A stretch of 64,000 nt of DNA from Prado023 sp963736425. GTDB taxonomy: Bacteria > Actinomycetota > Actinomycetes > S36-B12 > CAIYMF01. The translations under genes and the position numbers were made by a program. The stretch's first letter is position 1, and each line of letters starts with the position of its first letter. Below the pieces are notes generated by a model, which saw only the letters and a program-made list of their open reading frames with translations, was not told where the DNA came from and searched no databases. Positions 40,218 through 50,390 of the stretch are shown here, piece by piece. The stretch covers positions 1 to 64,000 of the forward strand of contig CAVTOX010000022.1 of the NCBI GenBank assembly GCA_963736425.1, read 5' to 3'.

Positions 40218-40682
40218 TCAGCCGCGGTGGGTCTCGAAGAATTCCCGGAGCACCCGGCCGCAGTCCTCGGCCAGGACGCCGGCCACCACCTCAGGGCGGT
40301 GGTTCAGCCGCGGGTCGCGCACCACGTCCCACAGCGACCCCACCGCACCGGCCTTCGGGTCGAATGCCCCGAAGACCACGCGGTCCACGCGCGACAGGAC
40401 GATCGCCCCGGCGCACATCGTGCAGGGCTCGAGCGTGACCACGAGCGTGCAGCCCTCGAGCCGCCACTGACCCACCTCGCGGGCTGCGGCGCGCAGGGCC
40501 AGCACCTCCGCGTGCGCGGTCGGGTCGCCATCGACCTCCCGGCGGTTGAAGCCCTCGCCGATCACGGTCCCGTGGGCGTCCAGCACCACCGCACCGATCG
40601 GGACATCCCCGCCGGCCAGAGCGCGCTCGGCCACAGCCAGCGCGAGGCGCATGGCCCGCTCATCGGCGGTGGAGGACCTCAC
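40218..40682 (-). CDS. tadA: tRNA-specific adenosine deaminase TadA
   Basis: 154 residues from ATG 40682. It makes inosine at the wobble base of tRNA-Arg(ACG). Zinc deaminase motifs are complete: TAHAEVLALRAAA (HAE) and TLEPCTMCAGAIVLSRVDRV (PCxxC), with VVFGAFDPKAGAVGSLWDVV and NHRPEVVAGVLAEDC typical of TadA rather than cytidine deaminases. Adjacent to upp, a common actinobacterial arrangement. Confidence 0.95.
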   Translation of the reverse strand: MRSSTADERAMRLALAVAERALAGGDVPIGAVVLDAHGTVIGEGFNRREVDGDPTAHAEVLALRAAAREVGQWRLEGCTLVVTLEPCTMCAGAIVLSRVDRVVFGAFDPKAGAVGSLWDVVRDPRLNHRPEVVAGVLAEDCGRVLREFFETHRG

Positions 40683-40703
40683 GCCCCGAAGTCTGCCACC
40701 GGG

Positions 40704-42086
40704 TCAGACGCGCTTGACCGCTGCCACGACCTTGGTCAGGGAGTCCTTGGCGTCGCCGAACAGCAGCTGCGTCCTCGGGTCGAAGAGCAGCTCGTTGTCG
40801 ATGCCGGCGAACCCCGGGCGCATCGAGCGCTTGAGGAACACCACCTGGGCGGCTTGGTCGACGTTGAGGATCGGCATCCCGTAGATGGGGGCGCTCCGGT
40901 CGTCGCGAGCGGCCGGGTTGACCACGTCATTCGCCCCGACAACCAGGGCCACGTCGGCAGAGCCGAACTCCGGGTTGACCTCGTCCATCTCCCTGAGCTG
41001 CTCGTAGGGGACGTTGGCCTCCGCCAGCAGGACGTTCATGTGCCCCGGCATCCGCCCGGCGACCGGGTGGATCGCGTAGATCACCTCGATGCCCCGGCTG
41101 CTCAGGAGGTCGGCGAGCTCGCGCAGGGTGTGCTGGGCCTGGGCGACGGCCAGGCCGTAGCCGGGCACGAAGATCACCTTGCGGGCGTAGCCGAGCATGA
41201 CGGCGACGTCGTCCGGCGAGCAGGAACGCACTGGTCGGTCCGCTGCCGACCCGGCCCCGGCGGTGACCGCCTTCGCGGTGAACGCCCCGAACAGGGTGTT
41301 GGTCAGGGGGCGGCCCATCGCGTGGGCCATCATCCGCGTCAGCAGCGTGCCCGAGGCGCCCACCAGGGTGCCGGCGATGATCAGCAGGACGTTGTCCAGG
41401 ACGAAGCCGGAGGCGGCCACGGCCAGGCCGGTGAATGCATTGAGCAGGGAGATCACGATCGGGACGTCCGCACCGCCGACGGGCAGCACGAACAGGACAC
41501 CGAGGACAGCCGAGAGGACTGCGAGCGCGTACAGGGCGGCCGAGCTCGGGGCGGTGATCATCCACACCGCCGCGGCGAGCGCACCGAGCGCCACACCGAT
41601 CGTGATCCACCGGCCGGCGGGAAGCACCACGGGCCGGGTGGTCATGAGCTCCTGGAGCTTGCCGAAGGTCACGATCGACCCGGTGAAGGACACCGACCCG
41701 ATCAGGATCGTCAGTGCCGTGGCGATCAGCGTGAACCCGGACATGTCCGGGGTGTGCAGCCACTCGGTGATCGCAACGAGTCCGGCGGCCCCACCGCCGA
41801 CTCCATTGAGCAGCGCCACCAGCTGTGGCATCTGGGTCATCTTCACCCGACGTGCGGCCAGGGCGCCCACAGCGGAGCCGACCACGACGGCGGCCAGGAT
41901 GATCCCGATCCTGTTCAGCGTGATCCCCGACAGGAACACCGTGACGGTGGCCAGGGCAGCACCGAACGCGCCGATGAGGTTCCCCCGGCGCGCCGTCCTC
42001 GGTGACGACAGGCCCTTCAGGGCCAGGATGAAGCAGACGGCAGCGACCAGGTAGGCCAGCGCCACCCACGTGGGGGTCCCGCTCAC
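40704..42086 (-). CDS. pntB: NAD(P) transhydrogenase subunit beta (first copy)
   Basis: 460 residues from ATG 42086. Proton-pumping transhydrogenase beta: eight or nine helices (WVALAYLVAAVCFILALKGL, LATVTVFLSGITLNRIGIIL, LNAFTGLAVAASGFVLDN), then the NADP(H)-binding domain III: KVIFVPGYGLAVAQAQHTLR, YAIHPVAGRMPGHMNVLLAE, LVVGANDVVNPAARDD, IYGMPILNVDQAAQVVFLKR and LLFGDAKDSL. Its start overlaps the stop of the small alpha subunit (ATGA). It makes NADPH from NADH using proton motive force. A second homologue lies at 54653-56089; the two are clearly diverged. Confidence 0.95.
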   Translation of the reverse strand: MSGTPTWVALAYLVAAVCFILALKGLSSPRTARRGNLIGAFGAALATVTVFLSGITLNRIGIILAAVVVGSAVGALAARRVKMTQMPQLVALLNGVGGGAAGLVAITEWLHTPDMSGFTLIATALTILIGSVSFTGSIVTFGKLQELMTTRPVVLPAGRWITIGVALGALAAAVWMITAPSSAALYALAVLSAVLGVLFVLPVGGADVPIVISLLNAFTGLAVAASGFVLDNVLLIIAGTLVGASGTLLTRMMAHAMGRPLTNTLFGAFTAKAVTAGAGSAADRPVRSCSPDDVAVMLGYARKVIFVPGYGLAVAQAQHTLRELADLLSSRGIEVIYAIHPVAGRMPGHMNVLLAEANVPYEQLREMDEVNPEFGSADVALVVGANDVVNPAARDDRSAPIYGMPILNVDQAAQVVFLKRSMRPGFAGIDNELLFDPRTQLLFGDAKDSLTKVVAAVKRV

Positions 42087-42397
42087 TGGCCGGCCTCCCT
42101 GTCGGTGACGGCGGGCTTCTTCTTCGGCCCACCGAACATCTCGAGCATCCGGTCGGTCACCACGAAACCACCCACCAGGTTCATGGAGGCGAGCACGACA
42201 GCCACGATTGCCAGCCAGAACTGGCTGTTGTTGTCCGCCGCTCCCGCCACGGTGATCGCGCCGATCAGCACGATGCCGTGGATGGCGTTGGCGCCGGACA
42301 TCAGTGGGGTGTGCAGCACCGAGGACACCTTGGCGATGACCTCGAAGCCGATGAAGATGCTCAGGACGAAGATCGTGAGCAGTGCCATGCCCTCCAT
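42083..42397 (-). CDS. pntAB: NAD(P) transhydrogenase alpha, membrane part (PntAB, split form)
   Basis: 104 residues from ATG 42397, which shares its A with the pntAA stop (TGATG). Three to four helices: LLTIFVLSIFIGFEVIAKVS, HGIVLIGAITVAGAADN and FWLAIVAVVLASMNLVGGFV. VLHTPLMSGANAIHGI is the PntAB signature. It ends VTDRMLEMFGGPKKK. It joins the NAD-binding subunit to the membrane proton channel. In the second operon the same domain is fused to the NAD domain. Confidence 0.93.
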   Translation of the reverse strand: MEGMALLTIFVLSIFIGFEVIAKVSSVLHTPLMSGANAIHGIVLIGAITVAGAADNNSQFWLAIVAVVLASMNLVGGFVVTDRMLEMFGGPKKKPAVTDREAGQ

Positions 42398-43641
42398 CAG
42401 GACCCCTCCTCCTCTGTCAGCGGGGCGACGGGCGCGGCGGGATCGTCTGCTGGGGCGACCTGATCCGCCTGCTCGTCCGGCTCGTCCGGCCCCGCCTCCG
42501 GGGCGACCCCCAGTCCAAGCGCCTGCGCCGCAGCGGCGTTGCGGACAGCGCCGCGGTGAACCACGGCGCATCCGTCGATGACCTCATCGGCCAGGTCCGC
42601 GTCGACGACCCCGTCGTGTGTGATGAGCGTGAGCAGCGCCACGACGTTGGCCGAGTACAGCTTCGAGGCGTGCACCGGCAGCTGGCTGGGCACGTCGGCA
42701 CCTCCCCAGACGAGGGCGCCACCGATCTGCACCTCGGCGCCCGGCCGGGAGCCCTCCACGTTGCCGCCGGACTCGGTAGCCAGGTCGACGACGACCGATC
42801 CGCTACGCATTGCCGCGACCATCTCGGCACTGACCAGCAGGGGCGCGGGTCGACCGGGGATGGCGGCCGTCGTGATGACGACATCGGAGTCGGCCACGTA
42901 GGGCGCGAGCAGCTCCATCTGCCGTGCTGCCCGATCGGCGGCCATCTCGGTGGCGTAGCCGCCGGTACCCTCCGCCGTGTCCAGGTCGAGGGCGAGGAAG
43001 GTCGCACCCATCGACTTGACCTCCTCAGCGCTCGAGGGCCGCACGTCGTAGGCCGAGACGACCGCACCCAACCGGCGGGCCGTGGCCATGGCCTGCAGCC
43101 CGGCCACACCGGCGCCGAGCACGAGGACCTTCGCCGGCGGGATGGTCCCCGCTGCGGTCATGAACAGGGGGAAGAACTTGGGCAGGCGGGTCGCCCCCAC
43201 GAGCGCCGCGAGGTAGCCCGAGACCAGCGACTGCGAGGTCAGGGCGTCCATCGATTGGGCGCGCGAGATGCGCGGGACGAGGTCGAAGGACAGCGCCGTG
43301 GCCCCGGCGTTGGCCGCTGCCACCACCGTGGCCAGATCGGCGACCGGCTGCAGGAACGACAGGCTGATGGCCCCGGGCTTGAGCAGCTCGACGGCCTTGG
43401 GATGCAGTGGGCGCACGGTCGCGACCACGTCCGTGACGCCCAGCGCAGCTGCGACGTGCTCAGTTGCGATCACCTCGGCCCCGGCCTGGCGGTAGTCATC
43501 ATCTGTTGCGTAGCTGCGCAGCCCGGCACCGGTCTGGACCGCGACGGTCAGGCCGAGGGCCGTGAGTCGCCCCACCGATTCGGGGACCAGCGCCACGCGA
43601 TTCTCGCCGGGCCGGGACTCGGCCGGCACGAGAACCTTCAT
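42397..43641 (-). CDS. pntAA: NAD(P) transhydrogenase alpha, NAD-binding part (PntAA, split form)
   Basis: 414 residues from ATG 43641, five bases after AGGAGGTGA. AlaDH/PNT domains: MKVLVPAESRPGENRVALVP, LSFDLVPRISRAQSMDALTS, Rossmann KVLVLGAGVAGLQAMATARR and SAYDVRPSSAEEVKSMGATF, ADSDVVITTAAIPGRPAPLL, VVVDLATESGGNVEGSRPG. The acidic C-terminal tail (PDEPDEQADQVAPADD) replaces the membrane part, which is the separate next gene. First gene of a three-gene coupled operon (pntAA-pntAB-pntB). It faces the tocopherol-cyclase-like gene across 211 bp that include a short palindrome (TAGGC/GCCTA at 43693-43707). Confidence 0.95.
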   Translation of the reverse strand: MKVLVPAESRPGENRVALVPESVGRLTALGLTVAVQTGAGLRSYATDDDYRQAGAEVIATEHVAAALGVTDVVATVRPLHPKAVELLKPGAISLSFLQPVADLATVVAAANAGATALSFDLVPRISRAQSMDALTSQSLVSGYLAALVGATRLPKFFPLFMTAAGTIPPAKVLVLGAGVAGLQAMATARRLGAVVSAYDVRPSSAEEVKSMGATFLALDLDTAEGTGGYATEMAADRAARQMELLAPYVADSDVVITTAAIPGRPAPLLVSAEMVAAMRSGSVVVDLATESGGNVEGSRPGAEVQIGGALVWGGADVPSQLPVHASKLYSANVVALLTLITHDGVVDADLADEVIDGCAVVHRGAVRNAAAAQALGLGVAPEAGPDEPDEQADQVAPADDPAAPVAPLTEEEGS

Positions 43642-43852
43642 GGGGTTCACCTCCTGCGCCCCGGTGCCTGCGCACCCACGGGCGTCCTGTCGTAGGCATC
43701 AAGCCTATGTCCCGCCAGGGGGTCCCCGGACCCGCTGCCGCCCGGGCCTGCGTCGTGGATCCGGCATTCGGAGGGCCTGAACGATGACGCACGCAGGGCG
43801 GGACCCCCGGGTTCCGGTTGTGCACCGGGCCGACTGCTGGTGGGGTGGGGGG

Positions 43853-44881
43853 ATGCAGAGCCCCTCCTCGGTCCTGAGCCCTGCCGGCTTCCACGGCTCG
43901 GGCGTCCTGCGCGCGCACGCGCACGGTCGGGACCTGGGTCGGTCGTTCTTCGAGGGCTGGTACGTCAAGCTGGTGAACGCCGACCGAAGCACCCGCCTGG
44001 CCGTCATCCCCGGGATGTTCCTCTCCGAGGACGGCTCGATCGCTGAGGCATTCGTCCAGGTCCTGGACGGGATCACCGGCACCACGGCCTACCACCGGTT
44101 CCCGTTGTCGGACTTCCGGGCCGACTCCCGGCGCTTCGACGTGCGGGTCGGGGCCAACAGGTTCAGCGCCGAGGGGATCGTCGTGGACCTCCCCGGGCTC
44201 TCGGCTGACGTGCGCTTCGGCCCCGGTGCCCAGTGGCCGGTGACCGTCCGGGAGCCGGGCGCGATGGGCTGGTACGCGTGGGTCCCGACGATGGAGTGCT
44301 ACCACGGCGTCGTGAGCCTGGACCACGCCCTGGGCGGCTGGGTCGACACCGGGGCCGGGCGGGTGGACCTCGCCGGCGGGCGGGGCTACCTGGAGAAGGA
44401 CTGGGGCACGGCCTTCCCCAAGGCCTACGTCTGGATGCAGTCCAACCACTTCGAGGAGTCGGGCGTCAGCCTGGTCGCCTCCACCGCTCTCATCCCCTGG
44501 CGCAGCGCGGCATTCCGCGGCGACCTGGTGGCCCTGCACCTGCCCGAGGGCCCGGACGCCGGCCTGCACCGGTTCACGAGCTACACCCGGGCCCGGACCG
44601 TCGACCTGACCGTCGACGACGGGGAGGTGCGGTGGTCATTGCGGTCCCCAGGTGGGGACCGCCTCGACCTCACCGCGACGATCGGTGGGCGGACCACCGG
44701 CCTGCTGCACTCACCGGTCCGCACCGAGATGCACCAGCGCGTTGCCGAGACCCTCGACGGGACTCTGCAGATCAGGCTCTCCGATGCGGCTGGGCGGACC
44801 CGCTTCGAGGGTCTCGGGCAGTGCGCTGGCGTCGAGGTGCACGGCGCAATCGACGAGTTGCTGGCCACTTCCGGCCGGTGA
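43853..44881 (+). CDS. Tocopherol-cyclase-like family protein
   Basis: 342 residues from ATG 43853, just after GGGGTGGGGGG; an upstream ATG at 43784 is possible but adds an unlikely Arg/His/Trp-rich leader. Family marks: SFFEGWYVKLVNADRSTRLA, IAEAFVQVLDGITGTTAYHR, FRADSRRFDVRVGANRFSAE, MGWYAWVPTMECYHGVVSLD, GGRGYLEKDWGTAFPKAYVW and MQSNHFEESGVSLVAS. This is the VTE1/TocC-like beta-barrel fold. True tocopherol cyclases are in phototrophs; bacterial relatives outside them are uncharacterised and may act on prenylated quinols or other lipids. No other tocopherol genes are in the window. It stands alone ahead of the PTS genes. Confidence 0.8.
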   Translation: MQSPSSVLSPAGFHGSGVLRAHAHGRDLGRSFFEGWYVKLVNADRSTRLAVIPGMFLSEDGSIAEAFVQVLDGITGTTAYHRFPLSDFRADSRRFDVRVGANRFSAEGIVVDLPGLSADVRFGPGAQWPVTVREPGAMGWYAWVPTMECYHGVVSLDHALGGWVDTGAGRVDLAGGRGYLEKDWGTAFPKAYVWMQSNHFEESGVSLVASTALIPWRSAAFRGDLVALHLPEGPDAGLHRFTSYTRARTVDLTVDDGEVRWSLRSPGGDRLDLTATIGGRTTGLLHSPVRTEMHQRVAETLDGTLQIRLSDAAGRTRFEGLGQCAGVEVHGAIDELLATSGR

Positions 44882-44980
44882 TGGTCGAGCCCCTCCCGTT
44901 GTCAGGACATCGGGTCGGAGGAGGGGGCAGACTGGCCCCACGCCGGGGCGCGGACGCCCCACACACGAATCGGAGGATGA

Positions 44981-45214
44981 ATGGGCAAGGCTGAGGACAT
45001 CATCGAAGCCCTGGGTGGGGCGGACAACATCGACGAGATCGAAGCCTGCGCCACTCGACTGCGCACGGTCGTCAACGATCCTTCGCTGGTCGACGAGAAG
45101 GCGCTCAAGACAGCCGGTGCGTTCGGCGTCCTGTCCGCCGGTTCCGTCCTCCAGGTCATCGTGGGTGGCGAGGCCGACGGCCTGGCCATGGACATCAACG
45201 ACATCATCGAATAA
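44981..45214 (+). CDS. PTS enzyme IIB, glucose/GlcNAc family
   Basis: 77 residues from ATG 44981, behind CGGAGGATGA. A free-standing IIB domain: AEDIIEALGGADNIDEIEAC with phospho-acceptor Cys23 in EACATRLR, then AGAFGVLSAGSVLQVIVGGE and ADGLAMDINDIIE. It takes phosphate from the neighbouring IIA and passes it to sugar in the IIC channel. No IIC gene is in this window. First of four co-oriented PTS genes. Confidence 0.93.
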   Translation: MGKAEDIIEALGGADNIDEIEACATRLRTVVNDPSLVDEKALKTAGAFGVLSAGSVLQVIVGGEADGLAMDINDIIE

Positions 45215-45226
45215 GGGAGCATCAAC

Positions 45227-45682
45227 GTGGCACTGCAGGTCCTATCCCCCATGCCCGGCCGGGTCGCGAACCTCACAGAGGTCCCCGATCCCATGTTCGC
45301 CGAGGCCATGCTCGGCCCCGGTCTCGCGATCGATCCGCCCCGGAGCCCGGTCGTTGCCGTGGCGCCGATCTCGGGCACCATCGCCAGCCTGTTCCCGCAT
45401 GCCATGGGCATCGAGGGTGAGGGCGGCTACTCGATCCTTGTCCACCTGGGCCTGGAGACCGTCCAGCTCAACGGCGAGGGCTTCACCCTGCTCAAGGCCA
45501 AGGGCGACACCGTCGTGGCCGGCGAGCCCGTCATCGCGTGGGATCCCGCAGTCATCGAGGCCGGTGGACTTCCGGTCATCACCCCGTTGATCGCGATCCA
45601 GGCAGAGGCCGGTCAGATCACCCAGCTCGTCCCCGACGGCCAGATGGTCGAGGCCGGCGACGCCGTCTTCGAGATCGCCTGA
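45227..45682 (+). CDS. crr: PTS enzyme IIA, glucose type (Crr)
   Basis: 151 residues from GTG 45227, 12 bp after the IIB gene, preceded by AAGGGAGC. IIA-Glc fold: VLSPMPGRVANLTEVPDPMF, VVAVAPISGTIASLFPHAMG (His58) and GGYSILVHLGLETVQLNGEG with the phospho-histidine His73, ending QMVEAGDAVFEIA. It receives phosphate from HPr. In actinobacteria it serves GlcNAc or glucose uptake. Confidence 0.94.
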   Translation: MALQVLSPMPGRVANLTEVPDPMFAEAMLGPGLAIDPPRSPVVAVAPISGTIASLFPHAMGIEGEGGYSILVHLGLETVQLNGEGFTLLKAKGDTVVAGEPVIAWDPAVIEAGGLPVITPLIAIQAEAGQITQLVPDGQMVEAGDAVFEIA

Positions 45683-45751
45683 CCGGACGCCCACCAACCG
45701 ACAACCTGCCCGCGAGGGCTGCCGAGAACACACACTGAAAGGTCTTGCATC

Positions 45752-46024
45752 GTGGCTGAAATCACAGTTGTCCTGCCCCCCGGAGTCGGGCTGCACGCTC
45801 GTCCGGCGGCGCTCTTCGTCGGCGCCGCTGCCAAGTCGTCCTGCGACGTGACCATCGGACGCCCGGGCGAGCCCGGCGTCAACGCCAAGAGCATTCTCGG
45901 CGTGATGGGCCTCGGCGCGAAGGCCGGCGAGGAGATGGTCGTCACCGCCGAGGGCGAGGGTGCTGACGAGCTGCTCGCCGGTCTCAAGGAGATCCTCGAG
46001 ACCCCTGAGGGTGGCCATGCCTGA
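45752..46024 (+). CDS. ptsH: PTS phosphocarrier HPr
   Basis: 90 residues from GTG 45752, after TGAAAGGTC. The HPr site His15 is in VVLPPGVGLHARPAALFVGA. The regulatory serine region reads NAKSILGVMGLGAKAGEEMV, so Ser is present, but no HPr kinase is expected in actinobacteria. It passes phosphate from EI to IIA. Its last eight bases overlap the ptsI start. Confidence 0.95.
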   Translation: MAEITVVLPPGVGLHARPAALFVGAAAKSSCDVTIGRPGEPGVNAKSILGVMGLGAKAGEEMVVTAEGEGADELLAGLKEILETPEGGHA

Positions 46025-47705
46025 TCTCACGACCCTGACGGGGGTCGGGGTCAGCCCCGGGGTGGGCGCCGGACCGGTCGTGCGTGTCGTGGACTCCGTT
46101 CCCGAGCCCAAGCAGGGCCCGGGGGCGGGGACCCCCGACGAGGAGTTCGCCGCCGCCGCCCAGGCGCTGGAGGATGTGGCCGCTGACCTCGAGGACCGCG
46201 GCCAGCGAGCCGGCGGCGAGGCGCAGCATGTTCTCGAGGCCCAGGCCATGATGGCCCGCGATCCCGACCTCGCCGTCGGGATCAAGCAGCGCACCGACGC
46301 CGGCTCGAACGGCGCCCGCGCGGCCTACGACGCGTTCGGCGCGACCCGTGAGGTCCTGCTGACCCTCGGGGAGTACTTCGCCGCCCGTGTGACCGACCTC
46401 GACGACATCCGCAACCGGACCGTCGCCCTGCTGCTCGACGTGCCGGCTCCCGGCATTCCCGAGCTCAAGGAGCCGAGCATCCTGGTCGCGATGGACCTGG
46501 CTCCCGCTGACACGGCACTCATCGACAAGTCGATGGTGCTGGCGTTCGCCACCCAGGAGGGTGGCCCGACCTCGCACACCTCGATCCTGGCGCGCAACCT
46601 CGGCATCCCCGCGGTCGTCGGCTGCCCGGGCGTGCGCGAGCTCGCACCGGGCACGTACGTCATGGTGGACGGCTCGTCGGGCAAGGTCGTCATCGACCCG
46701 CCCAAGGAGATGGTCGCCGAGCTGGCGGGCAGGGACGAGAAGCGGCGCGCAGCGCTGGCCGCCGTGGGCAATGCTCCCGGGGCGACGGCTGATGGTCACG
46801 CGGTTCCTCTGCTGGCCAACATCGGCGGTCCTGAGGACGTCGCCGGTGCCGTGGCCAACGGCGCTGAAGGTGTGGGTCTCCTGCGCAGCGAGCTGCTGTT
46901 CCTCGACCGTACCGACGCCCCGAGCGAGGACGAGCAGTACGGCATCTACCGCACCGTGCTCGAGGGCTTCCCCGGCCAGAAGGTCGTCGTCCGCACGCTG
47001 GACGCCGGCGCCGACAAGCCGCTGCCGTTCCTGCCGTTCGGCGAGGAGCCCAACCCGGCGATGGGCGTGCGGGGCCTGCGCATCTGCATGCAGGCGCCCG
47101 ACATCATGCACACGCAGCTGCGCGCACTGGCCCGGGCCGCTGAGGGCCTGGACACCGAGCTATGGGTCATGGCGCCGATGGTCGCCGACGTCTACGAGGC
47201 CACCTGGTTCCGCGAGGCCTGCAAGAAGGCCGGCCTGCACGCCAAGATCGGCACGATGGTGGAGATCCCGGCCGCCGCACTGCGGTCGCGCCACCTGGGC
47301 CAGGTGGCGGAGTTCTTCTCCATCGGCAGCAACGACCTGACGCAGTACACATTCGCGGCCGATCGCCAGATCGGTTCGGTGGCGCGGCTCCAGGACGCAT
47401 GGCAGCCTGCGATCCTCGACCTTGTCGCGGCGACGGTCAAGGGCGGCCAGGCCAACGGCATCCCCACGGGTGTCTGCGGTGAGGCTGCTTCAGATCCGGC
47501 CCTGGGCTGCGTCCTGGTGGGCCTTGGTGTCAACACGTTGTCGATGTCGGCCGGCTCCCTGCCGGGCGTGCGTGCGGCTCTGGCAGCCCACACGCTCGAC
47601 GAGTGCAAGGCGGCAGCAGCGGCGGCCAGCGACGCGGTGGACGCCCCGGCGGCCAAGGCGGCGGCGCGGGCGGCCCTGCCCAAGCTCGCTGCACTCGGGC
47701 TGTAG
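46017..47705 (+). CDS. ptsI: PTS enzyme I
   Basis: 562 residues from ATG 46017, inside the end of ptsH, so translationally linked. Autophosphorylated with PEP at His187 in EGGPTSHTSILARNLGIPAV. The PEP-binding domain shows GAEGVGLLRSELLFLDRTDA, VVVRTLDAGADKPLPFLPFG, EEPNPAMGVRGLRICM, EFFSIGSNDLTQYTFAADRQ and GVCGEAASDPALGCVLVGLG. A complete enzyme of normal length. A G/C hairpin 24 bp downstream ends the operon. Confidence 0.96.
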   Translation: MPDLTTLTGVGVSPGVGAGPVVRVVDSVPEPKQGPGAGTPDEEFAAAAQALEDVAADLEDRGQRAGGEAQHVLEAQAMMARDPDLAVGIKQRTDAGSNGARAAYDAFGATREVLLTLGEYFAARVTDLDDIRNRTVALLLDVPAPGIPELKEPSILVAMDLAPADTALIDKSMVLAFATQEGGPTSHTSILARNLGIPAVVGCPGVRELAPGTYVMVDGSSGKVVIDPPKEMVAELAGRDEKRRAALAAVGNAPGATADGHAVPLLANIGGPEDVAGAVANGAEGVGLLRSELLFLDRTDAPSEDEQYGIYRTVLEGFPGQKVVVRTLDAGADKPLPFLPFGEEPNPAMGVRGLRICMQAPDIMHTQLRALARAAEGLDTELWVMAPMVADVYEATWFREACKKAGLHAKIGTMVEIPAAALRSRHLGQVAEFFSIGSNDLTQYTFAADRQIGSVARLQDAWQPAILDLVAATVKGGQANGIPTGVCGEAASDPALGCVLVGLGVNTLSMSAGSLPGVRAALAAHTLDECKAAAAAASDAVDAPAAKAAARAALPKLAALGL

Positions 47706-47728
47706 CCAGGGCACCGGAGCACGTAGAT

Positions 47729-47765
47729 CGGCGGAGGCCGTCCCGAACAGGGGCGGCCTCCGCCG
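47729..47765. terminator. Hairpin terminator after ptsI
   Basis: CGGCGGAGGCCG (47729-47740) pairs perfectly with CGGCCTCCGCCG (47754-47765) with a 13-base loop, 24 bp after the ptsI stop and facing purC. Confidence 0.85.
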
Positions 47766-47888
47766 TCAGGTGGGGCGACACTGCGCGCTGCGCGCCACCA
47801 TCCCCGTGGTCCGCGCGGTGCCGGCCGTATGTGGCGTGGAACGCGCGGGCGGCGGTCGGGATGGCGTGGAAGCCCCGGTCTGGCGGGG

Positions 47889-48814
<926 letters not shown>

Positions 48815-48818
<4 letters not shown>

Positions 48819-50250
48819 AGGATCGCCCCCGGGGTGTAGGTGGCCGCGCTCGGATGCTGGGCCGCGATGACCTCGACCCGGTCGACGACGCGTGCCACCT
48901 GGTCGCGGGCAGCGCCCGTGAACTCGATCGGCTCGGCAACCAGCGCCTCCAATGCGGTGCGGTCCAGCCCGAGCCGTCCGTCCGCAGCCAGGCGGTCGAA
49001 AAGGTCGTTCTCGGCCTGGCCCCGACGCATGTCCAGGGCGACGGCAACCGCGTGGGTCTTGATGACCTCGTGCGCGGTCTCGCGGCCCACCCCGGCGCGT
49101 ACCGCCGCCATCAGGATCTTGGTCGTGGCCAGGAACGGCAGGTACCGGCGCAGCTCGGCCTCGATCACTGCCGGGAACGCCCCGAACTCGTCGAGCACTG
49201 TGAGGAACGTCTCGAACAGGCCGTCGATCGCGAAGAAGGCGTCGGGCAGCGCCACCCGGCGCACGACCGAGCAGAAGACGTCGCCCTCGTTCCACTGCGC
49301 CCCGGCAAGCTCCGCGCCCATCGAGGCGTACCCACGCAGGATCACCGTCAGGCCGTTGACCCGCTCGCAGGAGCGCGAGTTCATCTTGTGGGGCATCGCC
49401 GAGGAGCCGACCTGGCCCTCCTTGAACCCCTCGGTCACCAACTCGTTGCCGGCCATCAGGCGAATCGTCGTGGCCAGGCTCGACGGACCCGCGGCCACCT
49501 GGACGAGCGCCGAGAGCACGTCGTGGTCCAGCGAGCGGGGGTAGATCTGGCCGACCGAGTCCAGCACCTCGGTGAAGCCCAGGTGCGCCGCGACCCGCTG
49601 CTCGAGCTCAGCCAGCCTGCTGGCGTCGCCGTCCAGCAGGTCGAGCATGTCCTGGGCGGTGCCCACCGGACCCTTGATCCCGCGCAGGGGGTAGCGCTCG
49701 ATCAGGTCCTCGAGCCGGGCGTAGGCGACGATCAGTTCCTCGGCGGCCGACGCGAACCGCTTGCCCAGCGTGGTCGTCTGTGCGGCCACGTTGTGGCTGC
49801 GCCCTGTGAGCGGCTGGTCGGCGTACTGGGCGGCCAGGGCCCCGAGGCGGGCCAGCGTGGCCACGACCCGGTCGCGAACGAGCAGCAGCGACAGCCGAAC
49901 TTGCATCTGCTCGACGTTCTCGGTCAGGTCCCGGCTGGTCATCCCCTTGTGGATGTGCTCGGTGCCCGCGAGGTCGGCGAACTCCTCGATGCGTGCCTTG
50001 ACGTCGTGACGGGTCACCTTCTCTCGCGCCGAGATCGACGCGAGGTCGACCTGGTCGCGCACCGCCTCGTAGGCCTCGATCGTGCCGTCGGGCACGGGGA
50101 TGCCGAGGTCGGCCTGCGCGCGCAGCACCGCGATCCACAGGTCGCGCTCGAGGCGCACCTTGTGCTCCGGCGACCACAGCTCGACCATCTCCGCTGAGGC
50201 GTACCGCTGGGCCAGGACGTTGGGGATCGTGGTGGCACCGACGGGCCCAT
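48815..50250 (-). CDS. purB: Adenylosuccinate lyase PurB, start uncertain
   Basis: About 478 residues. The sequence TTIPNVLAQRYASAEMVELW matches the true N-terminus, but the only nearby ATG (50250) is one base out of frame, so a single indel between 50235 and 50250 is likely; MVELWSPEHK (50191) is the fallback start. The body is intact: GTEHIHKGMTSRDLTENVEQ, PLTGRSHNVAAQTTTLGKRF, lyase signature VGSSAMPHKMNSRSCERVNG, and the C-terminal VEVIAAQHPSAATYTPGAIL. It catalyses two fumarate-releasing steps of purine synthesis. Coupled to purC; purD lies about 140 bp upstream. Confidence 0.93.
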
Positions 50251-50390
50251 TGTCGCAGCCCCGTGGGGCGCCTCGACCGGGCAGTCCGATCCGGATCGCC
50301 CCTGATCCTGAGGTCTCGCGGTCGGCTGGTGTTCGGGGCCGGCCAAGGGTCGGCCAGCGGTTGGCCGATGAGAACGACGATGGTGCAGGG

